A stretch of DNA of 53,552 nucleotides from NCBI RefSeq assembly GCF_001073155.1, contig NZ_JVEE01000043.1, positions 1-53,552 of the forward strand. The letters are read 5' to 3'. The stretch comes from Streptococcus parasanguinis. GTDB taxonomy: Bacteria; Bacillota; Bacilli; Lactobacillales; Streptococcaceae. How positions within the stretch are numbered: the stretch's first letter is position 1; every line of letters starts with the position of its first letter. The notes under the pieces were generated by a model. That model ran no database searches and was not told the DNA's origin. It saw only the letters and a program-made list of their open reading frames with translations. Positions 38,370-49,161 of this stretch are shown one piece after another. Position numbers and translations under genes: made by a program.

Positions 38370-39053
38370 ATGACATATTCACAAGCATTTAAGTATGGCA
38401 ACTTGGTTCTTCCGAGTGCCTTGCTTTTTCATTATCATGAGTTGTTTGACCAAGCAGATGACTACTTGGTTTGGCAGTTTTTCTTCCTTCAAAATACGAC
38501 TGGCCAAGATGCCTTAACTCCCAATCAGATTGCTAGTCATCTGGGAAAAACGGTGACAGAGGTCAATCGGATTATGTCCAATTTGACTACCAAGGGACTC
38601 CTTCAATACCGGACCATTGAGCTTAATGGCGAGATTGAAGCTATCTTTGATGCGACTATTGCCCTGGAGCGCTTGGATGAGATTTTAGAAGCCCAAACAC
38701 AAGGGAAGGCACAAAGCGCGCCTGCGAAGGGAAATGTCATCAAGGACTTGGTGGAAACCTTCCAACAAGAACTGGGACGACTCTTGACACCTTTTGAGAT
38801 TGAAGATTTGACCAAGACCGTGCGCGAAGATCAGACAGATCCAGATGTGATCAAGGCAGCATTACGAGAAGCTGTCTTTAACGGCAAGCCTCACTGGAAA
38901 TATATCCAAGCCATTTTACGCAACTGGCGCAGTGAAGGCATCAACAGCCTGGCCCAAGTAGAGGCGAAGCTACAAGAACGCGAGCAAGCCAACCCACGCA
39001 ATGTGACGGTTTCAGACGATTTCTTGAAGGCCATGGATTTGTGGAAGGATTAA
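38370..39053 (+). CDS. dnaD: DnaD-like primosomal replication protein
   Basis: A 227-residue DnaD. The N-terminal winged-helix domain (about 1-95; NQIASHLGKTVTEVNRIMSNL is the recognition part) is followed by the DnaD/DnaB2 C-terminal domain (about 125-200) with LTPFEIEDL and the W-K-Y-I-Q-A-I-L-R-N-W motif. It remodels DNA at origins and helps load the replicative helicase. GAGGAAT serves as ribosome site. It is short-spaced after metA and before the GDPD-like gene. Confidence 0.9.
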   Translation: MTYSQAFKYGNLVLPSALLFHYHELFDQADDYLVWQFFFLQNTTGQDALTPNQIASHLGKTVTEVNRIMSNLTTKGLLQYRTIELNGEIEAIFDATIALERLDEILEAQTQGKAQSAPAKGNVIKDLVETFQQELGRLLTPFEIEDLTKTVREDQTDPDVIKAALREAVFNGKPHWKYIQAILRNWRSEGINSLAQVEAKLQEREQANPRNVTVSDDFLKAMDLWKD

Positions 39054-39071
39054 GAGGAGACGATTGATCAA

Positions 39072-40259
39072 TTGAAATGGGGAGATAAAAACAGACGCAG
39101 ACGATTTAGATGGCTCTATCCGACTATGTTAGTGGTCGGATTGTTTTTATTGTTTGGCATGATCAGCTTTTACTACGTACGGACCAACCTATTAACTTCG
39201 GGCCTGTACCCAGTAGAAGAGACTCTACTAGAGGCTGGCTATACCAAAACGAAGACAGGATTTCGTAAAAAAGATGCCAATGTAATCATTGACATCCAGT
39301 GGAACGCAAAAACAAAGGTATTTGATAAAAATCATTATCGCTTTAAAGCCCATCAAGAGACAACTTTCTGGAAGAAAACCTATGTGGATAAGGAAACACT
39401 TGAACGTTTGACCAATGGCCAGCTGTCTAACCAATATGGTTTCGTGCAGTACACCAAGGTTAATAAGAAAGATTGGCTAAGGGTTTCTCCAAGACTAATA
39501 GCCCACGCTGGAGGGACGGTCCGGGAGAAGGAGTACAATACGAAGTATACCAATTCCTTAGAGGCTTTACGGCAAAATTACAATCTCTGCCATCGCTTGT
39601 TTGAAATGGATTTTAATTTGACTAGTGACAAGAAATTAGCTGCAGTTCATGATTGGCACCATTTTGGAAACAAAGATGATGTCGCACCTTCTTCTAAGGA
39701 ATGGAAGAAATTTCAGGGTTATGGTTCCCCAGAAACACCAAGTCGCTTTACGACCATGTTAATAGGGGATGTGTTTGATCAAATGATAATTAATCGAGAT
39801 ATGGTGTTGGTGACAGATACCAAATCGATGGAAATCCCTAAGGAAGATAGGATTACACAATTTAAAGAACTTGTTTCAGAAGCAAACAAGCGAGACAAAG
39901 AACTATTGGATCGTGTGATTCCACAAATTTATCATCAAGAGATGTTCGGAGAAATCGAATCTATTTATCCTTTCAAGCACGTGATCTATACGCTCTACGC
40001 CTCACCAGATAGTGGAGAAGAAGTGCTGGATTTTATCGCCAAGCACAAGGAAATCGAGGCGGTGACCGTCCCTATCGACGATTCTCGCTTAACTCCTAAG
40101 TTTATCGAACAGGTACATAAACTTGGAAAACGGGTCTATGTTCATACCATTCAAACCTATGAGAGCCTAACTAAGTATGCTGCGATCAATGTTGATGGCT
40201 TTTACACTGGCTTATTGACTCCACAGGATATGGCCGTGTATGAATCCGTACCGAAATAA
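39072..40259 (+). CDS. Membrane-anchored GDPD/PI-PLC-like protein
   Basis: A 395-residue protein with a basic N-terminus, one helix (about 14-37), an outward domain (38-140), then a phosphodiesterase-like barrel beginning LIAHAGGTV. The first catalytic block is H-A-G-G instead of the canonical H-R-G; EMDFNLTSD and AVHDWHHFG (Glu, Asp, His) are retained. The substrate is probably a phosphodiester outside the cell, but the altered motif makes activity uncertain. The start is TTG at 39072 with GAGGAG 11 bases upstream; no in-frame ATG is near. It may be a paralogue of the protein at 10708. Confidence 0.75.
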   Translation: MKWGDKNRRRRFRWLYPTMLVVGLFLLFGMISFYYVRTNLLTSGLYPVEETLLEAGYTKTKTGFRKKDANVIIDIQWNAKTKVFDKNHYRFKAHQETTFWKKTYVDKETLERLTNGQLSNQYGFVQYTKVNKKDWLRVSPRLIAHAGGTVREKEYNTKYTNSLEALRQNYNLCHRLFEMDFNLTSDKKLAAVHDWHHFGNKDDVAPSSKEWKKFQGYGSPETPSRFTTMLIGDVFDQMIINRDMVLVTDTKSMEIPKEDRITQFKELVSEANKRDKELLDRVIPQIYHQEMFGEIESIYPFKHVIYTLYASPDSGEEVLDFIAKHKEIEAVTVPIDDSRLTPKFIEQVHKLGKRVYVHTIQTYESLTKYAAINVDGFYTGLLTPQDMAVYESVPK

Positions 40260-40263
40260 AACA

Positions 40264-40297
40264 GAAAACTAGCCCTTTCATCAGGCGCTAGTTTTTT
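40264..40297. terminator. Bidirectional terminator between GDPD-like and add genes
   Basis: AAAACTAGC pairs with GCTAGTTTT, followed by T; an A run at the other end serves the minus-strand gene. Confidence 0.8.
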
Positions 40298-40300
40298 CAT

Positions 40301-41320
40301 TTATAGATAGTCCGCGTAGGCTTTTTCTAGTTTGGTAAGGAGTGCTTGTTTTTCCTCATCGCTAGCAAAGGAAGCCTGGATGGCATCGACATTGTGTTGG
40401 TAAAAGTCAGTTTCCTTGGTTTGGAAGTGCTGATGGTAGAGGGCATATTCCTTGGTGAGGTCGGTATCAGATACAGTCCGGTTATCGGTATTGATACTGA
40501 TCCGAGCTCCGGCTGCCTTCATCTTCAAATAAGGAAAATCTTCTATAGTCGGTGCTGCTTTTGTTTGTAGGTTGCTGGTCAAGCAGAGTTCACCGGTGAC
40601 TTCATTTTCAACAAAAGACTGGAGTAAGGCTGGTTCATGAGATAGAGCTGTCACGTGGCCATTGCGTTTGATGCCAAAAGCAATCGATTGGGCTACAAAG
40701 TGTGGGCAATGACACTCACCTGCGTGAAGCGTCATGGGCCGATGGTAACTCTTGACTTGCTCGATTAAAGGTCGAATATCTTCTGGAGAGTAGTTGTGCT
40801 CATCCCCGGCAAAGTCAAAACCAACAAAATCTTGATCACTAACTTGGTTGGCTTCTGCAAGAATGCGAGAGGTGACTTCTTGATCGGACTGGCGCATGCC
40901 ACAGACCAAGGCTTTTGCAACAATGCCAAATTCCTCCTGGGCTTGGCGTAGACCATCGCAGACAGCATCGATGGTTTCTGGGACGGTGAGGCCTTGGTCC
41001 ATGGACAATTCTGGTGCAAAGCGGACCTCGATGTAGACGACATTTTCGAGAGCAGCTTGCTTGGCCACATCGTAAGCAGCAAGGGTCAAAGCTTCCTTGG
41101 TCTGAAGAAGAGGTCGAATGTAGTCAAAGGCCTCCAAATAGTCCAAAAGATTCTCACAGTGGGTAGGTGCGATGACATGGTGCTTGAGTTCCTCATCGCT
41201 AGCAGGTAGGTCAATATTGGCCATGGCTGCCAGCTGGCGAATGATTGGAAGCGACAAGGAACCGTCTAAGTGACAGTGAAGTTCTGTCTTTGCCAAACTA
41301 TGAAAATCGATCGTGGACAT
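40301..41320 (-). CDS. add: Adenosine deaminase
   Basis: A 339-residue purine salvage enzyme making inosine from adenosine. Zinc ligands H15 and H17 lie in [10 protein letters not shown]; the catalytic region is [11 protein letters not shown]; the SHEP and [12 protein letters not shown] blocks follow. AAGGAG is the ribosome site. TTGACT lies upstream on the minus strand, but the -10 (TATAGA) is 19 bp away. Single gene, divergent from the GST gene. Confidence 0.93.
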   Translation of the reverse strand: MSTIDFHSLAKTELHCHLDGSLSLPIIRQLAAMANIDLPASDEELKHHVIAPTHCENLLDYLEAFDYIRPLLQTKEALTLAAYDVAKQAALENVVYIEVRFAPELSMDQGLTVPETIDAVCDGLRQAQEEFGIVAKALVCGMRQSDQEVTSRILAEANQVSDQDFVGFDFAGDEHNYSPEDIRPLIEQVKSYHRPMTLHAGECHCPHFVAQSIAFGIKRNGHVTALSHEPALLQSFVENEVTGELCLTSNLQTKAAPTIEDFPYLKMKAAGARISINTDNRTVSDTDLTKEYALYHQHFQTKETDFYQHNVDAIQASFASDEEKQALLTKLEKAYADYL

Positions 41321-41399
41321 GGTTTTCTCCTTAAAATTGTATTTTTTCTATACTATCATTTTGACAAAAAAAGTCAAGTAGCCTTCGCGTAGCAGATCT

Positions 41400-41428
41400 T
41401 TGAAAGGGAGCCCAATATTTGATATGCT
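41400..41428 (+). promoter_or_regulatory. Promoter of the YghU-like gene
   Basis: TTGAAA (41400-41405), 17 bp spacer, TATGCT (41423-41428). Confidence 0.65.
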
Positions 41429-41456
41429 AGGAGTAGCGAAATAAAGGAGAAGAAAG

Positions 41457-42245
41457 ATGTCAGACTATCAATTACCAGAAGTATGGGAAGCACCGAGCCA
41501 AATGGGAGGAGCCTGGGGTGGCTTGAACCAACCAACAGCAGGTGCCCGCTTTGAGCAGACCCTTCCAAAAGGCGACCAGCCTTTCCAACTCTATACCCTT
41601 CCAACACCCAATGGGATCAAGGCTACCATTATGCTTGAAGAACTGAAAGAGCTGGGAGTGGATGCAGGCTATGACGCTTATCGGATCAAGATTGGCGAGG
41701 GAGATCAGTTTGGTAGTGACTTTGTAGCCATCAATCCAAACTCGAAAATTCCAGCTATGTTGGATCAATCAGGCGATCAAGCCATTCGTGTCTTTGAATC
41801 GGCCAATATCCTCCTGTATCTAGCAGAGAAATTTGGCAAATTAATCCCGATTGATCCGGCTAAACGGACAGAAGTGCTCAACTGGCTCTTCTGGCAGACG
41901 GGTGCTGCACCTTTCTTAGGGGGAGGTTTTGGTCATTTCTTCCACTATGCGCCGGAGAAAATCGAGTATGCCATCAACCGCTTTGCCATGGAAGCCAAAC
42001 GTCAATTGGACTTATTGGATAAGGAGCTTGCCACTAAACCTTATATCGCAGGGGATGACTACACCATTGCAGATATTGCCATCTGGTCTTGGTATGGCCG
42101 TCTAGCCCAAGACAAGATCTGGGACCGTGCAGGGATATTCCTAAATGTGAAGGAATACAAGCATCTGCAGGCTTGGACAGAGAAAATCGCCAATCGCCCA
42201 GCTGTGAAACGTGGCTTGGAAGTAGACTATAAGGAAATTGACTAA
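41457..42245 (+). CDS. yghU: Glutathione transferase-like disulfide-bond oxidoreductase (YghU-like)
   Basis: A 262-residue GST-fold protein. The N-terminal thioredoxin-like domain has TPNGIKATIMLEELKELG and the glutathione-site segments NPNSKIPA and VFESANILLYLAEKFG. The helical domain has NWLFWQTGAAPFLGGGFGHF and DYTIADIAIWSW. These stretches closely resemble E. coli YghU as I recall it, a nu-class GST that binds two glutathiones and reduces disulfides. The C-terminal extension of YghU is shorter here. With the peroxidase at 16743 it suggests thiol-based peroxide handling. AAAGGAG is the ribosome site. Confidence 0.9.
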   Translation: MSDYQLPEVWEAPSQMGGAWGGLNQPTAGARFEQTLPKGDQPFQLYTLPTPNGIKATIMLEELKELGVDAGYDAYRIKIGEGDQFGSDFVAINPNSKIPAMLDQSGDQAIRVFESANILLYLAEKFGKLIPIDPAKRTEVLNWLFWQTGAAPFLGGGFGHFFHYAPEKIEYAINRFAMEAKRQLDLLDKELATKPYIAGDDYTIADIAIWSWYGRLAQDKIWDRAGIFLNVKEYKHLQAWTEKIANRPAVKRGLEVDYKEID

Positions 42246-42272
42246 AGTCTAAGTATAGATAATTCAATTGTA

Positions 42273-42412
42273 TTGAGATTTTCTTTAGGTGAGTTCGGAC
42301 GTCAGCGAACTTCGTAGAAGTTCCATGACTTAGTTTTGAACCTAAGGTTTCAAAACTCCCGAGTGCATGAAACAAAAAGTTTCATGCACTTTTCTCACTG
42401 CAGAAAACTCAA
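42273..42412 (+). repeat. Cloverleaf-like repeat element B, copy B3
   Basis: The closing stem is TTTTCT/AGAAAA plus ATTGAG/CTCAAT with one bulge; other copies have CTTTCC/GGAAAG. Inner GTGAG/CTCAC. Arms: GTCA-GC-GAACTTC/GAAGTTC-CA-TGAC, AGTTTTGAA/TTCAAAACT and GTGCATGAAAC/GTTTCATGCAC. It occupies most of the 322-bp gap between the GST gene and trmK. Confidence 0.88.
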
Positions 42413-42489
42413 TACGTATTTTTTTGGCTCCAAAAATAAGAGATTTCTCGACTTATATAGCTAGCTAGAACAATTTAGCAACAATTTGA

Positions 42490-42513
42490 TAAGGCGCCGT
42501 CGCGCCTTTTTTT
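42490..42513 (+). terminator. Terminator upstream of trmK
   Basis: AAGGCGC pairs with GCGCCTT around CGTC, followed by a T run. It ends transcripts entering from the GST gene and repeat B3. Confidence 0.8.
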
Positions 42514-42526
42514 AATGGTGCAAACA

Positions 42527-42535
42527 TGGTATACT
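42527..42535 (+). promoter_or_regulatory. Extended -10 promoter of the trmK operon
   Basis: TG-G-TATACT, 32 bp before the start codon. Confidence 0.6.
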
Positions 42536-42567
42536 AAAGGGTGGAATAAAAGTTTAGAAAGTAGCAC

Positions 42568-43257
42568 ATGGAATTTACAAAATTATCAAATCGCTTGGAC
42601 TTGGTGGCTAGCTTCGTCCCAGCTGGAGCGCGTCTGTTGGACGTGGGAAGTGACCATGCTTATCTGCCAATCGCCCTCTTACAAGAAGGTAAGATTGAGG
42701 CCGCTATTGCTGGTGAAGTGGTAGAGGGACCCTATCAGTCTGCCCTGCAAAATGTCGCCGATAATGGCTTAGAGGACAAGATTGAAGTCCGTCTGGCCAA
42801 TGGCTTGGCTGCCTTTGAACCAGCAGACGGCATTTCCTGTATCACCATTGCTGGCATGGGCGGACGCTTGATTGCAGATATCTTAGCGGCAGGTCTTGAG
42901 AAATTAGCCAATGTCTCTCGCTTGGTTCTGCAGTCCAATAATCGAGAGGATGAACTGCGGGCTTGGTTAGTCGACCACGATTTCCACATTATTGATGAAG
43001 CTATCTTGGAAGAAAATGAGAAGTTTTATGAGATCCTTGTGGTGGAACACGGTTCTCAAGAGTTGACAGCCAAGGAACTACGCTTTGGTCCCCATTTGAT
43101 GCGGGAACAAGCTCCAGCCTTTGTCCAAAAGTGGTCCAAGGAAGTGGAGAAATTAGCCTTCGCCTTGGAGCAGGTCCCAGTTGAGAATCAATCTGCCAGA
43201 GAATCGTTAGAAGAGCGCATCGCTCACATCAAGGAGGTTCTACATGTTAGCAAGTGA
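42568..43257 (+). CDS. trmK: tRNA (adenine22-N1)-methyltransferase
   Basis: A 229-residue COG2384 methyltransferase. Motif I is [13 protein letters not shown] (about residues 22-34), then a GEVVEGPY block and the [14 protein letters not shown] active-site strand. The C-terminal ~65 residues form the coiled-coil tail typical of TrmK. It methylates N1 of A22 in tRNA. It overlaps the Nif3-like gene by 14 bp, a pairing conserved across Firmicutes. Confidence 0.93.
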   Translation: MEFTKLSNRLDLVASFVPAGARLLDVGSDHAYLPIALLQEGKIEAAIAGEVVEGPYQSALQNVADNGLEDKIEVRLANGLAAFEPADGISCITIAGMGGRLIADILAAGLEKLANVSRLVLQSNNREDELRAWLVDHDFHIIDEAILEENEKFYEILVVEHGSQELTAKELRFGPHLMREQAPAFVQKWSKEVEKLAFALEQVPVENQSARESLEERIAHIKEVLHVSK

Positions 43258-44041
43258 AGTCATCAAACGCTATGAATCCTATTGTCCTCAGGAATTGTCT
43301 ATGGAGGGAGATGTCCGTGGCCTACAAGTCGGCACGCTACAAAAAGACATCAAGAAGGTCATGGTAGCCCTAGATATTCGGGAGCAGACGGTGGCAGAAG
43401 CAATCGCTCATGGGGTGGACTTGATCATCGTCAAGCACGCGCCTATTTTCCGTCCCATCAAGGATTTGGTAGCTGATCGGGCCCAAAATCAGATTTATAT
43501 CGATTTGATCAAGCATGATATCGCAGTCTACGTCAGCCATACTAATATTGACATTGTCCCAGATGGTCTCAACGATTGGTTCTGCCAGCTCTTGGACATT
43601 GAAGATACAGAGCCCCTCAGTATGACAGGGGAAGGACTGGGAATCGGCCGGATCGGTCGGGTAGCTACTCAAACCTTTGGTCAGTTGGCTGACAAGGTCA
43701 AAGAAACATTTGGCTTGGATGCTTTGCGCTTGGTCTGTTATGATCAGGCGGATTTGGATCGGGTTATCAAGCATGTCGCCATCTGTGGAGGAAGTGGCCA
43801 GTCCTTTTACAAGGATGCTCTCGCCAAAGGAGCAGAGGTCTATATCACCGGAGATATCTACTACCACACGGCTCAGGACATGCTGAGCGATGGGCTCTTG
43901 GCCTTGGATCCAGGTCACCATATCGAGGTTCTCTTTGTGTCAAAATTAGTAGAAAAGCTCAATCAGTGGAAGTCTGAGGAAGCCTGGGAGATTGAAGTGA
44001 TTGGCAGTCAAGCCAGCACCAATCCTTTTTACCATATCTAA
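43244..44041 (+). CDS. Nif3-like dinuclear metal-centre protein
   Basis: A 265-residue NIF3/YqfO protein in the short form without the PII-like insert. Metal-binding residues appear as His in IIVKHAPIF and SHTNID and in the late H-H-I-E motif ([10 protein letters not shown]). The function is unsettled: it is named GTP cyclohydrolase I type 2 homologue, but activity has not been generally established. The AAGGAGG ribosome site lies inside trmK, so the two are coupled. Confidence 0.9.
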   Translation: MLASEVIKRYESYCPQELSMEGDVRGLQVGTLQKDIKKVMVALDIREQTVAEAIAHGVDLIIVKHAPIFRPIKDLVADRAQNQIYIDLIKHDIAVYVSHTNIDIVPDGLNDWFCQLLDIEDTEPLSMTGEGLGIGRIGRVATQTFGQLADKVKETFGLDALRLVCYDQADLDRVIKHVAICGGSGQSFYKDALAKGAEVYITGDIYYHTAQDMLSDGLLALDPGHHIEVLFVSKLVEKLNQWKSEEAWEIEVIGSQASTNPFYHI

Positions 44042-44050
44042 GGGGGCATG

Positions 44051-45139
44051 ATGAAAGTTGCCATTATCGGTGCAGGGATCGTAGGGTCCACTGCAGCCTA
44101 TTATTTATCCAAAGAAGCACAAGTGGATGTGACCGTCTATGACCATGGAGTCGGCCAAGCGACTAAGGCGGCAGCAGGCATTATTAGCCCTTGGTTTTCT
44201 AAACGGCGGAATAAGGCTTGGTATCGCCTGGCTCGTCTGGGAGCAGATTTTTACCAAGAATTGGTAGAAGATCTGGCCAAGGACGGAATTAAAACAGATT
44301 TTTACCAGCAGACCGGCGTCTATCTCCTCAAGAAAAAGGAAGAAAAATTAGACGAACTCTATCAGTTGGCGCTGAGTCGTAGGGAAGAATCTCCCTTGAT
44401 TGGAGACTTGGCGATCTTGATCAAGGTAGAAGTGGCCCAGCAATTCCCAGGGCTGCAAGGTTTTGAGAAGCTGGTCTATGCATCAGGTGGTGCTCATGTG
44501 GAGGGAGCCCTTCTAACGGAAACGCTTCTTAAAGCCAGTGGGGCAAGAGTGATCAAGAAAGAGGTTGCTCTCTCAGTCTCAGATGATGGCTATCAGATTG
44601 CAGGAGAAAGCTATGACCAAGTTATCCTAGCAACAGGAGCCTGGTTGGGGCAAATCCTTGAGCCACTTGGCTACCAAGTTGATGTCCGTCCGCAAAAGGG
44701 GCAACTGCGGGATTATCAGCTAGACCTAGATACTGCTGATTATCCTGTGGTCATGCCTGAAGGAGAGCTGGATATCATTCCATTTCAGCAGGGCAAGATC
44801 AGTATGGGAGCTACCCATGAAAATGAGATGGGCTTTGACCTGACAGTGGATCAAGTTCTGCTTAATCAGATGGAAACAGAAGCCATGTCTTACTATCCAG
44901 AACTCGCTCAAGCCGAAGTTATCGGGGAGCGCGTGGGAACCCGTGCCTACACCAGTGACTTTTCACCATTTTGGGGAGCTGTTCCTGATCAAGCAGGCCT
45001 CTATGTCGCCAGTGGACTTGGTTCGTCTGGCCTCACAACTGGTCCCCTCATTGGGTGGCACCTAGCCCAACTCGTGGTAGGAGGAAACCTGCGCTTAGAT
45101 CCAGCAGATTATTCAGTTGAACAATATGTGAAGAAGTAG
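44051..45139 (+). CDS. FAD-dependent amino-acid oxidoreductase (DadA/YurR-like)
   Basis: A 362-residue DAO-type flavoprotein. The N-terminal dinucleotide fold AIIGAGIVGSTAAYYL is followed by the QATKAAAGIISPW motif, the second FAD motif VILATGAW, and the C-terminal YVASGLGSSGLTTGP block. It probably oxidises a D-amino acid or N-methyl amine; substrate unknown. ATG 44051 is preferred over 44048 because AAGGGGG would otherwise be only 1-2 bases away. Third gene of the trmK operon. Its stop lies at the edge of repeat element A. Confidence 0.85.
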   Translation: MKVAIIGAGIVGSTAAYYLSKEAQVDVTVYDHGVGQATKAAAGIISPWFSKRRNKAWYRLARLGADFYQELVEDLAKDGIKTDFYQQTGVYLLKKKEEKLDELYQLALSRREESPLIGDLAILIKVEVAQQFPGLQGFEKLVYASGGAHVEGALLTETLLKASGARVIKKEVALSVSDDGYQIAGESYDQVILATGAWLGQILEPLGYQVDVRPQKGQLRDYQLDLDTADYPVVMPEGELDIIPFQQGKISMGATHENEMGFDLTVDQVLLNQMETEAMSYYPELAQAEVIGERVGTRAYTSDFSPFWGAVPDQAGLYVASGLGSSGLTTGPLIGWHLAQLVVGGNLRLDPADYSVEQYVKK

Positions 45140-45315
45140 GCTGGGACAAAAGTCCTAGCCTCTCAATTTTCTTTGGATTGTCGAGCAAGACGCAGTGGTT
45201 GAGTGGGCTCTACTACGCTGAATTCATCAGCTTTTACAGCCTTACTCAACTGTGCGGACGTGGGACGACGAAATCGAATTCTAACGAATTACCGATTTCT
45301 GTCCCACTCTCTTTT
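45137..45315 (-). repeat. Intergenic repeat element A, copy 2
   Basis: Same element as 12487-12667 in reverse orientation, full length, with a few substitutions. It starts at the stop codon of the flavoprotein gene and ends in a T run that could terminate transcription. With about 65 bp of AT-rich sequence it fills the gap to the ZIP transporter gene. Confidence 0.85.
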
Positions 45316-45391
45316 TTTCGAAAGACCTTCCGTAATTTGGCCAAAAATAGTAGAATAGAAGAAGTGAATCATCAAGAAAATGGGAATTGTT

Positions 45392-46216
45392 ATGAATTGG
45401 TTTCAATCGCAATCCGTGGTCTTACAGGCCTTTCTCGCAGGATTGTTTACATGGGGCTGTACCATTGTCGGGTCCGCCATCGTCTTTTTCTTCAAGCATA
45501 TTAGTCGCAAATTACTGGACATCATGATGGGCTTTGCGGCAGGAGTCATGATTGCGGCGTCATTTTGGTCCCTCTTGCAACCCTCGATTGAGTATGCGGA
45601 AACCTCCTATGGGAGCCTGGCTTGGTTGCCGGCGGCCATTGGTTTTCTAGCTGGAGAATTTTTCCTCCGCTTGATTGACGCCATCGTCCCTCACCTTCAT
45701 ATGACGAAGGAGATTGAAGAGGCTGAGAGTATCCATACGCCGAGGGAGAAGAAGTTGTCTAAGACAACCCTCCTCTTTCTCGCCATTACCATCCACAATT
45801 TCCCAGAAGGCTTAGCAGTCGGTGTGGCCTTTGGAGCTCTGGCTAGCAATCCAAGTCCAGAAGCCTTTATCGGGGCGGTTGGTTTGGCTATCGGGATTGG
45901 TTTGCAAAATATCCCAGAAGGGGCTGCACTTTCGATCCCAATCCGGACGGATGGAAAATCTCGTCTCAATGCCTTTTATTGGGGATCCATGTCAGCCATC
46001 GTTGAGCCCATCGGAGCTCTGCTAGGGGCAGTAGCGGTCTTATCCATGACGGCTATCTTGCCTTACGCCCTCTCTTTTGCGGCAGGTGCGATGATCTTCG
46101 TGGTGGTTGAAGAGTTGATCCCAGACTCCCAGACCAATGGCAACACAGATGTTGCGACCCTGGGCCTCATGGTTGGCTTTGTCATTATGATGATCCTAGA
46201 TGTCGCTTTGGGATAA
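45392..46216 (+). CDS. ZIP-family metal transporter (ZupT/GufA-like)
   Basis: A 274-residue membrane protein with eight predicted helices. The metal-site motifs are HNFPEGLAVGVAFG in helix 4 and GLQNIPEGAALS in helix 5. A His-containing charged loop (HLHMTKEIEEAES) lies between helices 3 and 4. It probably imports zinc or other divalent cations. ATG 45392 (product MNWFQSQS) is preferred to 45380, with GGGA seven to eight bases upstream, but both are possible. Terminator follows. Confidence 0.88.
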   Translation: MNWFQSQSVVLQAFLAGLFTWGCTIVGSAIVFFFKHISRKLLDIMMGFAAGVMIAASFWSLLQPSIEYAETSYGSLAWLPAAIGFLAGEFFLRLIDAIVPHLHMTKEIEEAESIHTPREKKLSKTTLLFLAITIHNFPEGLAVGVAFGALASNPSPEAFIGAVGLAIGIGLQNIPEGAALSIPIRTDGKSRLNAFYWGSMSAIVEPIGALLGAVAVLSMTAILPYALSFAAGAMIFVVVEELIPDSQTNGNTDVATLGLMVGFVIMMILDVALG

Positions 46217-46223
46217 CCTGTCA

Positions 46224-46257
46224 TCACCTTGTAACACAAATGCAAGGTGACTTTTTT
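46224..46257 (+). terminator. Terminator of the ZIP transporter gene
   Basis: TCACCTTG pairs with CAAGGTGA, followed by CTTTTTT. Confidence 0.8.
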
Positions 46258-46308
46258 ATATAAACATGATAAAATAAGGGTAATGACTACGTAGAAAGGC
46301 CTAACATT

Positions 46309-47178
46309 ATGAAAGGTATTATTTTAGCAGGGGGCTCAGGAACTCGCTTGTATCCATTGACACGTGCGGCTTCTAAGCAGTTGATGCCCATTTATGACAA
46401 ACCAATGATCTACTATCCGCTGTCAACCCTTATGTTGGCTGGGATCAAAGATATCCTGATCATCTCGACTCCTCAAGACCTTCCTCGTTTTGAAGAGCTT
46501 CTTGGAGATGGCTCTGAGCTAGGAATTTCTCTCTCTTATGCAGAGCAACCAAGTCCAGATGGCTTGGCGCAAGCCTTCATCATCGGAGAAGACTTTATCG
46601 GTGACGATCATGTTGCCCTCATCCTTGGGGACAATATCTTCCACGGAAACGGCTTAACCAAGATGTTGCAACGGGCAGAAGCGAAAGAAAAAGGAGCGAC
46701 TGTCTTTGGTTACCAAGTCAAAGATCCGGAACGCTTTGGTGTGGTAGAGTTTGACGCGGATATGAATGCTATCTCTATCGAAGAAAAACCAGAACATCCA
46801 AAATCGAACTTTGCAGTGACAGGACTTTACTTCTATGACAATGATGTGGTAGAAATTGCCAAAAACATCAAACCAAGTCCTCGTGGCGAGCTTGAAATCA
46901 CCGATGTCAACAAGGCTTATTTGGAGCGTGGAGATCTCTCTGTTGAGCTCATGGGCCGTGGTTTTGCCTGGTTGGATACGGGAACTCACGAAAGCCTCTT
47001 GCAAGCATCTCAATATATCGAAACTGTTCAACGCTTGCAAAATGTCCAAGTGGCTAACCTTGAGGAAATTGCCTATCGCATGGGTTATATCACCAAAGAA
47101 CAAGTCCATGAATTAGCGCAATCATTGAAGAAAAACGAATACGGACAATACTTGCTCCGTTTGATTGGAGAAGCATAA
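46309..47178 (+). CDS. rmlA: Glucose-1-phosphate thymidylyltransferase
   Basis: A 289-residue RmlA that makes dTDP-glucose, the first step to dTDP-L-rhamnose for cell-wall polysaccharide. The nucleotidyl motif [11 protein letters not shown] begins at residue 8; [12 protein letters not shown], the [11 protein letters not shown] metal loop and the EEKP block follow. Full family length. Its stop and the rmlC start share one base (TAATG). Confidence 0.95.
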   Translation: MKGIILAGGSGTRLYPLTRAASKQLMPIYDKPMIYYPLSTLMLAGIKDILIISTPQDLPRFEELLGDGSELGISLSYAEQPSPDGLAQAFIIGEDFIGDDHVALILGDNIFHGNGLTKMLQRAEAKEKGATVFGYQVKDPERFGVVEFDADMNAISIEEKPEHPKSNFAVTGLYFYDNDVVEIAKNIKPSPRGELEITDVNKAYLERGDLSVELMGRGFAWLDTGTHESLLQASQYIETVQRLQNVQVANLEEIAYRMGYITKEQVHELAQSLKKNEYGQYLLRLIGEA

Positions 47179-47771
47179 TGACGGAACAATTTTTTGATAA
47201 AGAATTAGCAGCCCGCAAAATTGAAGCCATCCCAGGCTTGATGGAGTTTGATATTCCAGTGCGCGGGGATAACCGTGGTTGGTTTAAAGAAAACTTCCAA
47301 AAAGAGAAAATGCTTCCCCTTGGATTCCCTGAAAGCTTCTTTGCAGAAGGTAAGTTGCAAAACAATATTTCATTCTCTCGTAAGAATGTCTTACGTGGTC
47401 TGCATGCAGAGCCTTGGGACAAGTACATCTCTGTAGCAGATGAAGGAAAGGTTCTTGGAACTTGGGTAGACCTTCGTGAAGGCGATAGCTTTGGGAATAC
47501 CTACCAAACCGTGATCGATGCTTCAAAAGGCATCTTTGTTCCTCGTGGTGTTGCCAATGGGTTCCAAGTTTTGACAGACAAAGTTGCATATACTTACTTA
47601 GTCAATGACTACTGGGCATTGGAACTCAAACCAAAATATGCTTTTGTCAACTACGCAGACCCAAGCCTAGACATCCAATGGGAAAATTTGGAGGAAGCTG
47701 AAGTCTCAGAAGCAGACAAGAACCACCCATTGCTCAAAGACGTCAAACCCCTAAAAGCAGAAGATTTGTAA
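47178..47771 (+). CDS. rmlC: dTDP-4-dehydrorhamnose 3,5-epimerase
   Basis: A 197-residue cupin epimerase. Conserved blocks include the FKENFQKEK strand, SRKNVLRGLHAEPW (catalytic His in RGLHAEPW), GTWVDLREGDSFG and PRGVANGFQVL (the usual HGF is NGF here). It matches the Firmicutes RmlC form. A 269-bp gap holding repeat B4 separates it from rmlB. Confidence 0.93.
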   Translation: MTEQFFDKELAARKIEAIPGLMEFDIPVRGDNRGWFKENFQKEKMLPLGFPESFFAEGKLQNNISFSRKNVLRGLHAEPWDKYISVADEGKVLGTWVDLREGDSFGNTYQTVIDASKGIFVPRGVANGFQVLTDKVAYTYLVNDYWALELKPKYAFVNYADPSLDIQWENLEEAEVSEADKNHPLLKDVKPLKAEDL

Positions 47772-47851
47772 GAATGAAGCTCTTAAAACAATCAAGAACA
47801 TCATTATATAGTTTTTAGCTTTGCTATAAACGAGCGAAGCGAGCTATGTAC

Positions 47852-47989
47852 TTAGCTTTCCGCCGTGAGAAAAGCAACTGAACCACTTTTGTTTCAGGTG
47901 CTCGGAAGTTTTGAGACACTAGGCTCAAAACTTAGTCATGGAACTTCGAAGAAGTTCGCTGACGTCCGTACTCACCTAAGGAAAGCTAA
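47852..47989 (-). repeat. Cloverleaf-like repeat element B, copy B4
   Basis: Reverse orientation. Closing stem TTAGCTTTCC/GGAAAGCTAA (10 bp), inner GTGAG/CTCAC. Arms: GCA-A-CTGAA/TTCAG-G-TGC with one mismatch, AAGTTTTGAG/CTCAAAACTT and GAACTTC/GAAGTTC with outer TCA/TGA. It sits inside the rml operon between rmlC and rmlB. A further small hairpin (TAGCT...AGCTA, about 47816-47846) lies just upstream. Confidence 0.88.
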
Positions 47990-48022
47990 AAAAAGATTGA
48001 TTTAAGGAACAATCAAAACTAA

Positions 48023-49087
<1,065 letters not shown>

Positions 49088-49094
49088 TGAAGAA

Positions 49095-49125
49095 GGTCCA
49101 AGTGGAACATCGCTTGGACTTTTTC
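49095..49125 (+). terminator. Terminator of rmlB
   Basis: GTCCAAG pairs with CTTGGAC, followed by TTTTTC. Confidence 0.8.
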
Positions 49126-49161
49126 TTTTTTTCTGAAAAACAGTGATTGCCCTTTCATGTA

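Noticed and set aside
43370..43921. Long antisense frame opposite the Nif3-like gene
   Set aside because: Shadow of a conserved gene, with no initiation signals.
45178..45504. A 108-codon frame before the ZIP transporter
   Set aside because: Most of it is repeat element A and the rest overlaps the transporter gene in another frame.
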